From: Gallionellaceae bacterium
GTDB lineage: Bacteria; Pseudomonadota; Gammaproteobacteria; Burkholderiales; Gallionellaceae
NCBI GenBank assembly: GCA_030834965.1
Contig: JAUQWW010000034.1
Location: forward strand, 1 to 34,304
Reading direction: 5' to 3'
Length of the DNA: 34,304 nucleotides
The notes under the pieces were generated by a model. It was not told where the DNA came from. It ran no database searches and worked only from the letters and a program-made list of their open reading frames with translations. Below, one piece after another: positions 6,795-16,400 of this stretch (positions are counted from its first letter, which is position 1; each line of letters starts with the position of its first letter). The translations under genes and the position numbers were made by a program.

Positions 6795-8225
6795 CTACTT
6801 CCGCTGCTGCACCCATTCAATCAGCGCATCCTGCGCACTATTCCCTGCTGATGCATTGGAATGGTTGATGAAAAATACCACGACCCATTCCTTGCCGCTG
6901 CGGGATTTCACATAGCCGGCAACGGTCTTCACCCCCTCCAGCGTACCGGACTTGAGGTGGGCGTGGCTGGCGGCTGCGCTTTCCTTGAGGCGCTTTTTCA
7001 TGGAGCCATCAACTCCAAGGATCGGCAGTGATGCTTGCAGTTCAGCGCTGAATGGATGAGCGGCGGCGCTTTGCAGCAGCTGGGCGAGGTGCAGCGCGCT
7101 GATGCGTTCACTCCGGGATAGCCCGGCGCCGTTCTCCAATATCAGTTCAGGAAAATCGAGCCGCTGTTTTTGCAGCCAGTCGTGCACGGCCTGGGTGCTG
7201 CGCGCGAGGCTGGCGGGAGCCGGGCTGCCCCCCTCGCTCTTGCCGGGAGAGGGAGTGGTTATGGCTGCGCCCAGCGTCAGGAACAATTGCCGCGCCATGA
7301 CGTTGTTGCTGAATTTGTTGATGTCGCGGATGACTTCGGAGAGTGGAGTGGAGTAGTGCGTCGAAAACAGCTGCGCGCTGCCGCCCTTCACGCCTTCACG
7401 TGATTTTCCCTGCAGTGAGCCGCCAAGTTCCTGCCACAGTGAGCGGAACACGGCTTCCACATAGCGCGTGTGCGGCATCACGCTGAGGTGATGTTCGCGT
7501 TCGCCGCATTCGCTGGGGTATCCGCCTTGCAGGATGACGCTGTCGCCGCGCGGTTGCACGCGGATTGTGTCGTCCCAGTTGTCGCAGTTGGGTGCGGGCT
7601 GCGGTGCGAGCTGGTTATCCAGCTTCATGCCATCCAGAGGAGGTTCGCTGATGATTTTCATGCCGCTCCCATTCGGCAGATAGCGCAGGCGCAGCGTGTT
7701 GAAATTCAGCAGCAGCGCGTCCGGGCCCACGTTGTAAGCGCGTACGGGATCATTGTCGAAGGCGGCTGGGTCGTGTGCGGGCAAATCAAAAAAGCTGCGA
7801 TCCAGCACCAGGTCGCCGCGTATCTCGCGCAGACCGCGCGCACGCAGTTCGCGCAGCCACAACCAGAATTGTTCGAGCGTGAATTTCGGGTCGCCGTAGC
7901 CTTTAAGGATCAGGTCGCCCTGCAGAACGCCGTTTTCCAGTTTGCCGTCCAGCCAGGCCTCGGTCTTCCAGGTGTAGGTGGGGCCAAGCATGTCCAGTCC
8001 GGCGTAGGTGGTGAGCAGCTTCATGGTGGAAGCAGGGTTCATTGCCTGGCTGGCATTGATGCTGATGCGGGGTTTGCGTGCACTGACTTCGCTGACCACA
8101 ATGCCGACACTGTCTAGGGGAATATGCGCCTGTTGCAGCGCTGCTCTCACGGGTGGCGGGAGCGAAGCGGCTTGCGCGCTGGCCATCATGCCAACCGCGC
8201 AAAAGAGGGTAAGGAGAAATTTCAC
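6795..8225 (-). CDS. dacB: D-alanyl-D-alanine carboxypeptidase/endopeptidase (PBP4 type)
   Basis: PBP4-type enzymes cut the terminal D-Ala and D-Ala-mDAP crosslinks of peptidoglycan in the periplasm. I place the start at the GTG 8223-8225, giving 476 residues with a signal peptide (KFLLTLFCAVGMMASAQAA). Upstream in-frame sequence belongs to bioA read in another frame. Catalytic motifs are all present: STMK at about residues 66-69, SNN at 306-308 and KSG at 425-427. Between the SNN motif and the next helix, residues 321-336 (AITTPSPGKSEGGSPA) are encoded by a C/G-rich palindromic repeat inserted in frame, in a surface loop region. The gene starts 19 bp after the bioA stop, so the two are probably co-transcribed. 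Confidence 0.92.
   Translation of the reverse strand: MKFLLTLFCAVGMMASAQAASLPPPVRAALQQAHIPLDSVGIVVSEVSARKPRISINASQAMNPASTMKLLTTYAGLDMLGPTYTWKTEAWLDGKLENGVLQGDLILKGYGDPKFTLEQFWLWLRELRARGLREIRGDLVLDRSFFDLPAHDPAAFDNDPVRAYNVGPDALLLNFNTLRLRYLPNGSGMKIISEPPLDGMKLDNQLAPQPAPNCDNWDDTIRVQPRGDSVILQGGYPSECGEREHHLSVMPHTRYVEAVFRSLWQELGGSLQGKSREGVKGGSAQLFSTHYSTPLSEVIRDINKFSNNVMARQLFLTLGAAITTPSPGKSEGGSPAPASLARSTQAVHDWLQKQRLDFPELILENGAGLSRSERISALHLAQLLQSAAAHPFSAELQASLPILGVDGSMKKRLKESAAASHAHLKSGTLEGVKTVAGYVKSRSGKEWVVVFFINHSNASAGNSAQDALIEWVQQRK
7227..7260 (-). repeat. Palindromic repeat inserted in frame in dacB
   Basis: On the minus strand, AACCACTCCCTCTCCC then GGCAAGAGCGAGGGGGG has the same layout as the intergenic CCCTCTCCC elements, with CCCTC/GAGGG arms around a GGCAAGAG centre. 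It encodes the loop TTPSPGKSEGG of the PBP4 protein without a stop. Similarity is judged by eye. Confidence 0.6.
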
Positions 8226-8244
8226 GTCGTCCGTTCCGGATAAA

Positions 8245-9558
8245 TCAGGTGAGCTGCTGGACGATAGCCAGCGTACGCGCAAGCAGCATGTCCATTTCCG
8301 CCTCGCTGATAATGTAGGGCGGCATGAAATATATCGTATTCCCCATCGGGCGCAGCAGTAATTCCTGCTCCAGCGCAAGCGTGAAACAGCGCTGCGCAAA
8401 ATCAGGATGCGAGGTATCCACTTCAAATGCCCAGATCATTCCCGTGTTGCGAAAGTTCCGCACCTTGGGGTGATCGCGCAATGGCGTGGCAATGCGGTTG
8501 AAATAGGCTGATTTGCTGCGGTTAGAAGCCAGCACATCATCCTCGGCGAAAATATCCAGTGTCGCCAGCGCGGCACGGCAGGCGAGCGGGTTGCCGGTAT
8601 AGGAATGTGAATGCAGGAAGCCGCGCGACACCTCATCGGCATAGAACGCCTGATAAACATTGTCCGTTGTCATTACCACCGACAGCGGCAGATAGCCTCC
8701 GCTGATGCCCTTGGATAACAACAGAAAATCCGGCGCGATACCTGCCTGTTCGCACGCAAACATCGTCCCCGTCCGCCCCATCCCCACCGCAATTTCATCG
8801 GCAATCAGATGGACTTCATATTGGTTGCACAGTTCGCGCGCCCGTTGCAGATATGCCGGGTGGTACATGGCCATGCCGGCGGCACCCTGCACCAGCGGCT
8901 CGACAATCAGGGCGGCGATCGTATGGTGATGCTGCTGTAAATACGCTTCCAGTTGTGATGCGCAACGCAGTGCAAAATTTTCCGCACTTTCGCCCGCTTC
9001 CGCTTTGCGCCAGTCGGGGCTGGGCACGGTCGCGTTCTGTTTTACCAGCACGCTGTAGGCGTCCTTGAACAAGGCCACATCGGTCACCGACAGCGCGCCC
9101 AAGGTTTCTCCGTGATAGCTGTTTTCCAGGCTGACGAAGGTGGATTTCTGCGGTCTGCCGTTATTGCGCCAATAGTGAGCGCTCATTTTTAGCGCGATCT
9201 CGGTGGCCGATGCTCCGTCTGAAGCATAGAAGCAATGCCCCAGCCCGGCAGGGGCAAGTTGCGCCAGCCGTTCGGAAAGCTGCACCACCGGCTCGTGGGT
9301 AAAACCCGCCAGCATCACATGTTCCAGCCGCCCCAGCTGATCGGTGATGGCCGCGTTGATGCGCGGATTGCAATGCCCGAACAGGTTCACCCACCACGAG
9401 CTCACCGCATCCAGATAGCGCCTGCCGTCGAAATCATACAGCCACACGCTCTCGCCTCGCTGGATCGGCACCAGCGGCAGGGTTTCGTGCCGTTTCATCT
9501 GGGTGCAGGGATGCCACACGGCCGCGAGAGAACGCGCAAGCAAATCTGAGTTAGGCAT
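8245..9558 (-). CDS. bioA: Adenosylmethionine-8-amino-7-oxononanoate aminotransferase
   Basis: BioA converts 8-amino-7-oxononanoate (KAPA) to 7,8-diaminononanoate (DAPA) in biotin synthesis. It uses S-adenosylmethionine as amino donor and pyridoxal phosphate as cofactor. The 437-residue protein carries WHPCTQMK near the N-terminus, DAVSSWWVNLFGH, the cofactor-binding YASDGASATEIALKM, HLIADEIAVGMGRTG, and the Schiff-base lysine in LLLSKGISGGYLPLS. I chose the ATG at 9558; a TTG two codons upstream is possible. No other biotin genes are in the window. dacB follows closely in the same direction. Upstream lies the groESL promoter region on the other strand. Confidence 0.95.
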   Translation of the reverse strand: MPNSDLLARSLAAVWHPCTQMKRHETLPLVPIQRGESVWLYDFDGRRYLDAVSSWWVNLFGHCNPRINAAITDQLGRLEHVMLAGFTHEPVVQLSERLAQLAPAGLGHCFYASDGASATEIALKMSAHYWRNNGRPQKSTFVSLENSYHGETLGALSVTDVALFKDAYSVLVKQNATVPSPDWRKAEAGESAENFALRCASQLEAYLQQHHHTIAALIVEPLVQGAAGMAMYHPAYLQRARELCNQYEVHLIADEIAVGMGRTGTMFACEQAGIAPDFLLLSKGISGGYLPLSVVMTTDNVYQAFYADEVSRGFLHSHSYTGNPLACRAALATLDIFAEDDVLASNRSKSAYFNRIATPLRDHPKVRNFRNTGMIWAFEVDTSHPDFAQRCFTLALEQELLLRPMGNTIYFMPPYIISEAEMDMLLARTLAIVQQLT

Positions 9559-9653
9559 GGGCAAGTCAGGTTAAGATCTTCTGCGATTTTATGTTGGCAG
9601 CAGGCGATCGGCAATTTAATACCTGATTCTCACAGATAAATTTTATTTGCGCC

Positions 9654-9683
9654 CTTGAAATCGAAGCACGCTGCCCCTATTAT
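9654..9683 (+). promoter_or_regulatory. groESL promoter: sigma-32-type and sigma-70-type elements overlapping
   Basis: CTTGAAA (9654-9660) is followed after 13 nt by CCCCTATTA (from 9674), close to the heat-shock sigma-32 pattern. The same stretch also reads as TTGAAA (9655-9660), 17 nt, TATTAT (9678-9683), a good sigma-70 promoter. It lies about 75 bp upstream of groES and runs into the CIRCE operator. Confidence 0.75.
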
Positions 9684-9709
9684 TAGCACTCGTTAACGGC
9701 GAGTGCTAA
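9683..9709 (+). promoter_or_regulatory. CIRCE operator (HrcA binding site)
   Basis: TTAGCACTC (9683-9691), a 9-nt spacer, and GAGTGCTAA (9701-9709) match the CIRCE inverted repeat exactly. HrcA bound here would cover the -10 region and start site of the groES promoter. The hrcA gene itself is not in the window. Confidence 0.95.
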
Positions 9710-9757
9710 TCAGCAGCGCCGCTTTTAACTTAACCAACTGTTTTAGGAGATTAAAGT

Positions 9758-10048
9758 ATGAAAGTACGCCCATTAAACGACCGCGTTATCGTCAAACGCC
9801 TGGAAGAAGAACGCAAGACTGCCTCTGGAATCGTGATTCCTGATGCCGCGACCGAAAAGCCCGATCAAGGCGAAATCATCGCCGTGGGCAAAGGCAAGAT
9901 TGGTGATGATGGCAAGCTAGTTCCAATGACCGTGAAAGTTGGCGATAAGGTATTGTTTGGCAAGTACGCCGGCCAGACTTTCAAGATGGATGGACAGGAA
10001 TACATGACCATGCGCGAAGATGACGTCATCGGCGTAGTCGAAGCCTAA
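9758..10048 (+). CDS. groES: Co-chaperonin GroES
   Basis: GroES forms the seven-membered lid on the GroEL ring and helps enclose folding proteins in the cytosol. The 96-residue product starts [18 protein letters not shown], contains the mobile loop near [16 protein letters not shown], and ends [12 protein letters not shown], all typical. An AGGAGA ribosome-binding site precedes the ATG. The gene is first in a groES-groEL operon controlled by the CIRCE operator and heat-shock-type promoter upstream. Confidence 0.98.
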   Translation: MKVRPLNDRVIVKRLEEERKTASGIVIPDAATEKPDQGEIIAVGKGKIGDDGKLVPMTVKVGDKVLFGKYAGQTFKMDGQEYMTMREDDVIGVVEA

Positions 10049-11806
<1,758 letters not shown>

Positions 11807-11832
11807 TCCGCGACCCGTTCGCTGTCGTAACT

Positions 11833-11862
11833 GACAACCCCGCTCTGCGGGGTTTGTCTTTT
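11833..11862 (+). terminator. Intrinsic terminator of groESL
   Basis: GACAACCCCGC (11833-11843), a TCT loop, and GCGGGGTTTGTC (11847-11858) pair with one bulged T and are followed by TTTT. It lies about 27 bp after the groEL stop. Confidence 0.85.
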
Positions 11863-11883
11863 GTAGGGTATTGCCGCTATAAT
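11854..11883 (+). promoter_or_regulatory. Promoter of the tRNA-Phe gene
   Basis: TTGTCT (11854-11859), 18 nt, TATAAT (11878-11883), followed by a GC-rich GCGCCCC stretch typical of stable-RNA promoters under stringent control. The -35 box overlaps the 3' arm of the groEL terminator. Confidence 0.6.
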
Positions 11884-11931
11884 GCGCCCCTTCGCGGAAG
11901 CCGAGAGGCATCCCAAAACTAAAAGCAGCAC

Positions 11932-12007
<76 letters not shown>

Positions 12008-12015
12008 ATATTATT

Positions 12016-12044
12016 AAGGCCTGCAGAGATGCAGGCCTTTTTTA
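12016..12044 (+). terminator. Intrinsic terminator after tRNA-Phe
   Basis: AAGGCCTGCA (12016-12025) and TGCAGGCCTT (12030-12039) form a perfect 10-bp stem with the loop GAGA, followed by a run of T. It begins 9 nt after the tRNA CCA end. Confidence 0.9.
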
Positions 12045-12248
12045 TTTTCTACAATTCTTCGTTTGAGAAGATTAACCCGGTCGCTTTTCCATGATTCGAT
12101 TTGGCGTGCTGCTGTCTGTAAAAGACTTCGCCTCGACCGTGTGCAAGGTGCTATGAAGCTAGACCTGACCCCAAACACACTTATGACCCCAAACACATAA
12201 CCAATCACTTGGCAGCTTGCTGCCTTAGTGGGATGGCTAGTTGTTTCA
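12045..12248. other. Intergenic remnant region with 14-bp direct repeat and a short hairpin
   Basis: TGACCCCAAACACA occurs twice, at 12166-12179 and 12184-12197, in a context (AGACCTGACCCC) that resembles scattered mobile-element debris. A 21-codon frame at 12091-12156 (MIRFGVLLSVKDFAS and so on) faintly resembles the start of a glyoxalase-type protein and stops early, so it may be a gene remnant. GGCAGC-TT-GCTGCC (12211-12224), flanked by CACT/AGTG, could act as a weak terminator for the minus-strand gene ending at 12249. Confidence 0.35.
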
Positions 12249-12935
12249 TCAATCCTTGTGCGGCTGCGTTCCCGGTGCATGGGTATGACCGGCCTTCGTA
12301 GGCGCTGAGGCTGCGCCCTCGGTAGCGGGGGTTGTGTGAGGTTCCGCATCATGTTCGCCATGCGCCGCATCATCGTGGCTATGGATATGTTCATCCTCAT
12401 GAGGTGCATGAGGTGTATCTTTTCTTTGCACGGGCATGGCGCCATGACCTTCGCCGTGAGCATGTGCATGGCCCGACCCCTCCGGTTTGGGCATGGACAT
12501 CACGCCCAAGCCATAGCGGTAAACGAGCTCGCCGCCATGCCATGCGGTGGACAGCAACAGGCCCGCTGCGATTACCAGCAAGCCGGTGAACAGCCAGCCC
12601 TTGTCTTTACGCCGGCGCGACAAGTAATACTCCCAGCCTGCGATGCCAATAAACAGTGCGAATGTGGCCATCGCCCAGTTGCGGTGTTCGGTCATAGCGC
12701 TGTGCGAGGGGGCGTCATGCTCGACCGTGTTATAGGCATACCAGCCCGCCGCGACGGTGAGCAGAGTGAACCCCATGCCGATCCACAGGTTCCAGCGCGC
12801 GACTATCGTCAACTGATTAGCCAGCTTACCGTTGTGCAAGAAGCGGGACAGCAGGTGGATTATTGCGGCGATCGTCAACAGGGCCACCGTGAAGTGGACG
12901 AATATCGGGTGCCAGTTTGGAATAATCTCAATCAT
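12249..12935 (-). CDS. DUF2231-type membrane protein with His-rich C-terminal tail
   Basis: This 228-residue protein has four hydrophobic segments (near HPIFVHFTVALLTIAAIIHL, LWIGMGFTLLTVAAGWY, WAMATFALFIGIAGW and GWLFTGLLVIAAGLLL), as in the DUF2231 family of inner-membrane proteins. After about residue 150 a long hydrophilic tail follows with more than 20 histidines (for example GHAHAHGEGHGAM and DEHIHSHDDAAHGEHD). The tail could bind copper, zinc or similar ions. Its ATG overlaps the end of a cusA-like 3' fragment by 8 nt, so it was once translationally coupled to an RND efflux gene. A role in metal sensing or buffering beside Cus is inferred; the biochemical function of DUF2231 is not known to me. 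Confidence 0.75.
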   Translation of the reverse strand: MIEIIPNWHPIFVHFTVALLTIAAIIHLLSRFLHNGKLANQLTIVARWNLWIGMGFTLLTVAAGWYAYNTVEHDAPSHSAMTEHRNWAMATFALFIGIAGWEYYLSRRRKDKGWLFTGLLVIAAGLLLSTAWHGGELVYRYGLGVMSMPKPEGSGHAHAHGEGHGAMPVQRKDTPHAPHEDEHIHSHDDAAHGEHDAEPHTTPATEGAASAPTKAGHTHAPGTQPHKD

Positions 12936-13071
12936 ATTTTTTCACTTTAATTTCGTGCGCCTTGAACAGGGCATACAGCGCAGGGATCACGATCAGCGTC
13001 AATATCGTCGAGGAAATCATACCGCCGACCATCGGCGCGGCGATAATGCGCAGCACTTCAAAGTCGGCGCC
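12928..13071 (-). pseudogene. 3' end of a second cusA/czcA-like RND efflux gene
   Basis: The minus strand encodes FEVLRIIAAPMVGGMISS, TILTLIVIPALYALFKA and HEIKVKKYD before a stop. This aligns with the last residues of the full CusA at 13489-16734 (SEVMRRIAAPMVGG and onward). The two copies differ at many third positions and in the last residues, so this is a diverged paralogue end or the original end of the gene, not a fresh duplication. Upstream, the frame meets a stop at about 13080, and the remaining 95 percent of the gene is missing. Its stop overlaps the DUF2231 start codon. Confidence 0.8.
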
Positions 13072-13072
13072 G

Positions 13073-13300
13073 TTACTTCAACGCCTTCTTTAACAATTCC
13101 AACGTATTATCCTCATGCATCACTACTCGATCATAAACAGGTAGCTCTGACGAAGGTGATAACTGACCATGGTTGCAGTGCATATCCCAACGACGTTGCA
13201 GGACATTTCTGCAATAGTCATAGTGGCAGGCACCATGTATCCCCGTCACGGCCATGCTCAATATCTGGCAACTGCACCTATCTCCGTGTGGGTTTTCCAT
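13073..13300 (-). CDS. Hypothetical Cys/His-rich small protein, uncertain
   Basis: I do not recognise this 75-residue frame. It contains clustered cysteines and histidines (DRCSCQ, GIHGACHYDYC, DMHCNHGQL), which could bind a metal, and a helical charged end (EDNTLELLKKALK). The frame stays open upstream to 13375, reading EHDSQQVLLDAAIRIRNA, which looks protein-like. It has no standard start there, so the gene may have lost its 5' end. Its stop lies directly at the junction with the cusA-like fragment. Base composition is more AT-rich than in the cus genes. A frame on the opposite strand is also open here, so coding strand and reality are both uncertain. Confidence 0.3.
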   Translation of the reverse strand: MENPHGDRCSCQILSMAVTGIHGACHYDYCRNVLQRRWDMHCNHGQLSPSSELPVYDRVVMHEDNTLELLKKALK

Positions 13301-13488
13301 CGCGTTCCTTATACGTATCGCCGCATCTAAAAGTACTTGCTGACTATCGTGTTCAGTGCCACCAGAAAATAGGCTTTATGTTTTTTTCAGATAGCCCACT
13401 CGCCATATATGGGAAGTGCAGCAGATTCAAAGGTGCTGACGACAGCATGATCGAAAGTCTTACCCGCGCCATCATGCAAAACTTTTAA

Positions 13489-16400
13489 TCATTTTTTACT
13501 CTTTCCAGATGATAAATATTTAATCTCACGCGCCTTGAACAAGGCATACAGCGCGGGAATCACGATCAGCGTCAGTATCGTCGAGGAAATCATGCCGCCC
13601 ACCATCGGCGCCGCTATGCGGCGCATGACCTCGGAACCGGTACCGGTTCCCCACATGATGGGCAACAGGCCCGCCATGATTGCGACCACCGTCATCATCT
13701 TCGGCCGCACCCGATCTACCGCACCTTCCATGACCGCTGCGTAAAGATCGCCTATGGTTGGATCTTGTCCTTCAGCCGAGCGTTCCGCCTTAATCCGTTC
13801 CCAGGCGTTTTCCAGATAGATCAGCATCACCACTCCTGTTTCTGCAGCGACTCCGGCCAGCGCAATGAAGCCCACCGCAACAGCAACGGACAGGTTGTAT
13901 CCGAGCAACCATAGCAGCCACACCCCACCGACCAGCGCGAACGGCACAGACAGCATCACGATCAATGCTTCCGTCACGCGCCTGAAGTTGAGATACAGCA
14001 GCAAAAAGATGATCAGCAGGGTAATCGGTATGACGATTTTCATCTTGGCAGCGGCGCGTTCCATGTATTCAAACTGCCCGCTCCATGTTGCGTAGTAACC
14101 GGGCGGGAATTTCACATTTTCCGCCACCGCACGACGGGCATCGGCCACATACGAACCGATGTCGCGGTCGCGGATGTCCACAAAAACATAGGCAGACAGC
14201 AGCGCATTCTCGGTGCGGATGGCTGGCGATCCCTTGACCACTGTCACCTTGGCGAGCTGCCCGAGCGGGATCATCGCGCCGTCCCCATTGCCCTGCATCG
14301 GGATCGGCACCAGCACTTCGTGCGCAATCTGCTGAGGACTGCTGCGCAACTCGCGCGGGTAGCGGACGATGACGCCGAAGCGTTCCCGCCCCTCCACCAT
14401 CGTGGTCACCATTTCGCCACCGAGTGCGGTAGAAATGACATCCAGCAAGTCGCCTATTGGCATTCCATAGCGCGCAAGCGCTTCCCGGTCCGGCTCGATA
14501 TCAAGGTAGAAACCCCCGGTAATGCGCTCGGCAAAGGCACTGGTGGTGCCCGGAACTTTCTTGACCACTGCTTCGATATCCTTGGCAACACGCTCTATCC
14601 CTTCCAGATCTTTGCCATACACTTTGATGCCGATCGGCGTGCGAATACCGGTCGCGAGCATATCGAGACGCGCCTTGATCGGCATGGTCCACGAGTTGGC
14701 CATACCCGGAAACTGCAATGACTTATCCATTTCCGCGATCAGCTTGTCGATGTTCATACCCGCTCGCCACTCAGACTCAGGCTTGAGATTGATTACGGTC
14801 TCGAACATCTCCGGCGGTGCCGGATCGGTAGCCGTCTGCGCGCGTCCCGCCTTGCCATATACGGATGCCACTTCGGGGAAACTCTTGATGATCTTGTCCT
14901 GCGTCTGCAACAGTTCCGCCGCTTTGGTGATGGACATGGCAGGCAGCGAGGCGGGCATGTAGAGCAGCGTGCCCTCGTTCAGGGTCGGCATGAACTCGGA
15001 GCCCAGCCTTGTCGCCGGATAGATGGAAACACCCATCACCACCAAAGCGGCGACGATCGTCATTTTCTTCCAGCGCATCACCGCCGCGATGACCGGTCGA
15101 TAAACCCAGATCAGAAAACGGTTCAGCGGGTTCTTCGCCTCCGGCATGATTTTGCCGCGAATGAACAGCATCATCAGCACCGGAACCAGCGTGACGGACA
15201 GCAACGCTGCGCCCGCCATGGAGAACGTCTTGGTAAATGCGAGCGGGGAGAACAGCCGTCCTTCCTGTCCCTCCAGCGTGAACACCGGCAGGAACGAAAC
15301 CGTAATGATCAGCAGCGAGAAAAATAACGCCGGGCCGACTTCTTTGCAGGCGGCAAGGATGGCGTTGGCGCGCGCATTTAACCCCTCCCGGCCTCCTAAC
15401 CCCTCCCAACCTCCCCTTGTCAGGGGAGGAGACGCTACACCCTCCCCTGACAAGGGGAGGGATGGGGAGGGGTTGCTTTCCAACCGCTCCAGATGTTTGT
15501 GCGCGTTCTCGATCATCACGATCGCGGCATCCACCATCGCGCCGATGGCAATCGCAATTCCGCCCAGGCTCATGATGTTGGAATTCATGCCCAGCGCACG
15601 CATGGCGATGATGGCGATCAGCACGCCGACGGGCAGCATCACAATGGCGACCAGCGCGCTGCGCACATGCATCAGAAACACCATGCACACCAGCGCGACG
15701 ATGATGCTTTCCTCAAGCAGGGTGCGCTTCAGAGTTTCGATGGCGCGATGAATCAGCTCGGAGCGGTCATACACGGCCTGGATAGTCACGCCGCTTGGAA
15801 GACCCGAGGACACCTCGGCGATTTTGTTTTTGATGTTCTCGATCACCTCCAGCGCGTTCTGGCCATAGCGCGCCATGACGATGCCTGACACCACTTCGCC
15901 TTCCCCATTCAACTCGGTGAGGCCGCGCCGCTCGTCGGGACCGATCTCGACACGCGCGATGTCGCGTATCAGCACCGGTGTGCCACGCTCGGATTTCACC
16001 ACCAGATTCTTGATGTCGTTCGTGCCGCGCAGGTATCCCTTGCCGCGCACCATGTACTCGGTCTCGGCCATCTCCACCACACGGCCGCCCACATCGCGAT
16101 TGGAGTCGCGGATCACCTGCACAACCTTCATCAGTGGGATGCCATAAGCGCGCAGCTTCACCGGATCCACCGTCACCTGATACTGCTGCACGAAGCCGCC
16201 GACGGAAGCCACTTCCGATACCCCGTGCGCCTTGGTAAGCTGATAACGCAAGAACCAGTCCTGTATGGTGCGCAGTTCGGCCAGCGTCTTGTTCACGCCG
16301 ATCACCGCGTACTGATACACCCAGCCGACACCGGTCGCATCCGGGCCGATCTGCGGCGTAACGCCCTTGGGCAGTTTGCCGGAAGCGAAATTAAGGTACT

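Noticed and set aside
12832..13488. 218-codon plus-strand frame
   Set aside because: Its first third is antisense to the DUF2231 gene and the cusA-like fragment. The rest, over the inserted segment, looks partly protein-like but has no plausible start; the minus strand is slightly favoured.
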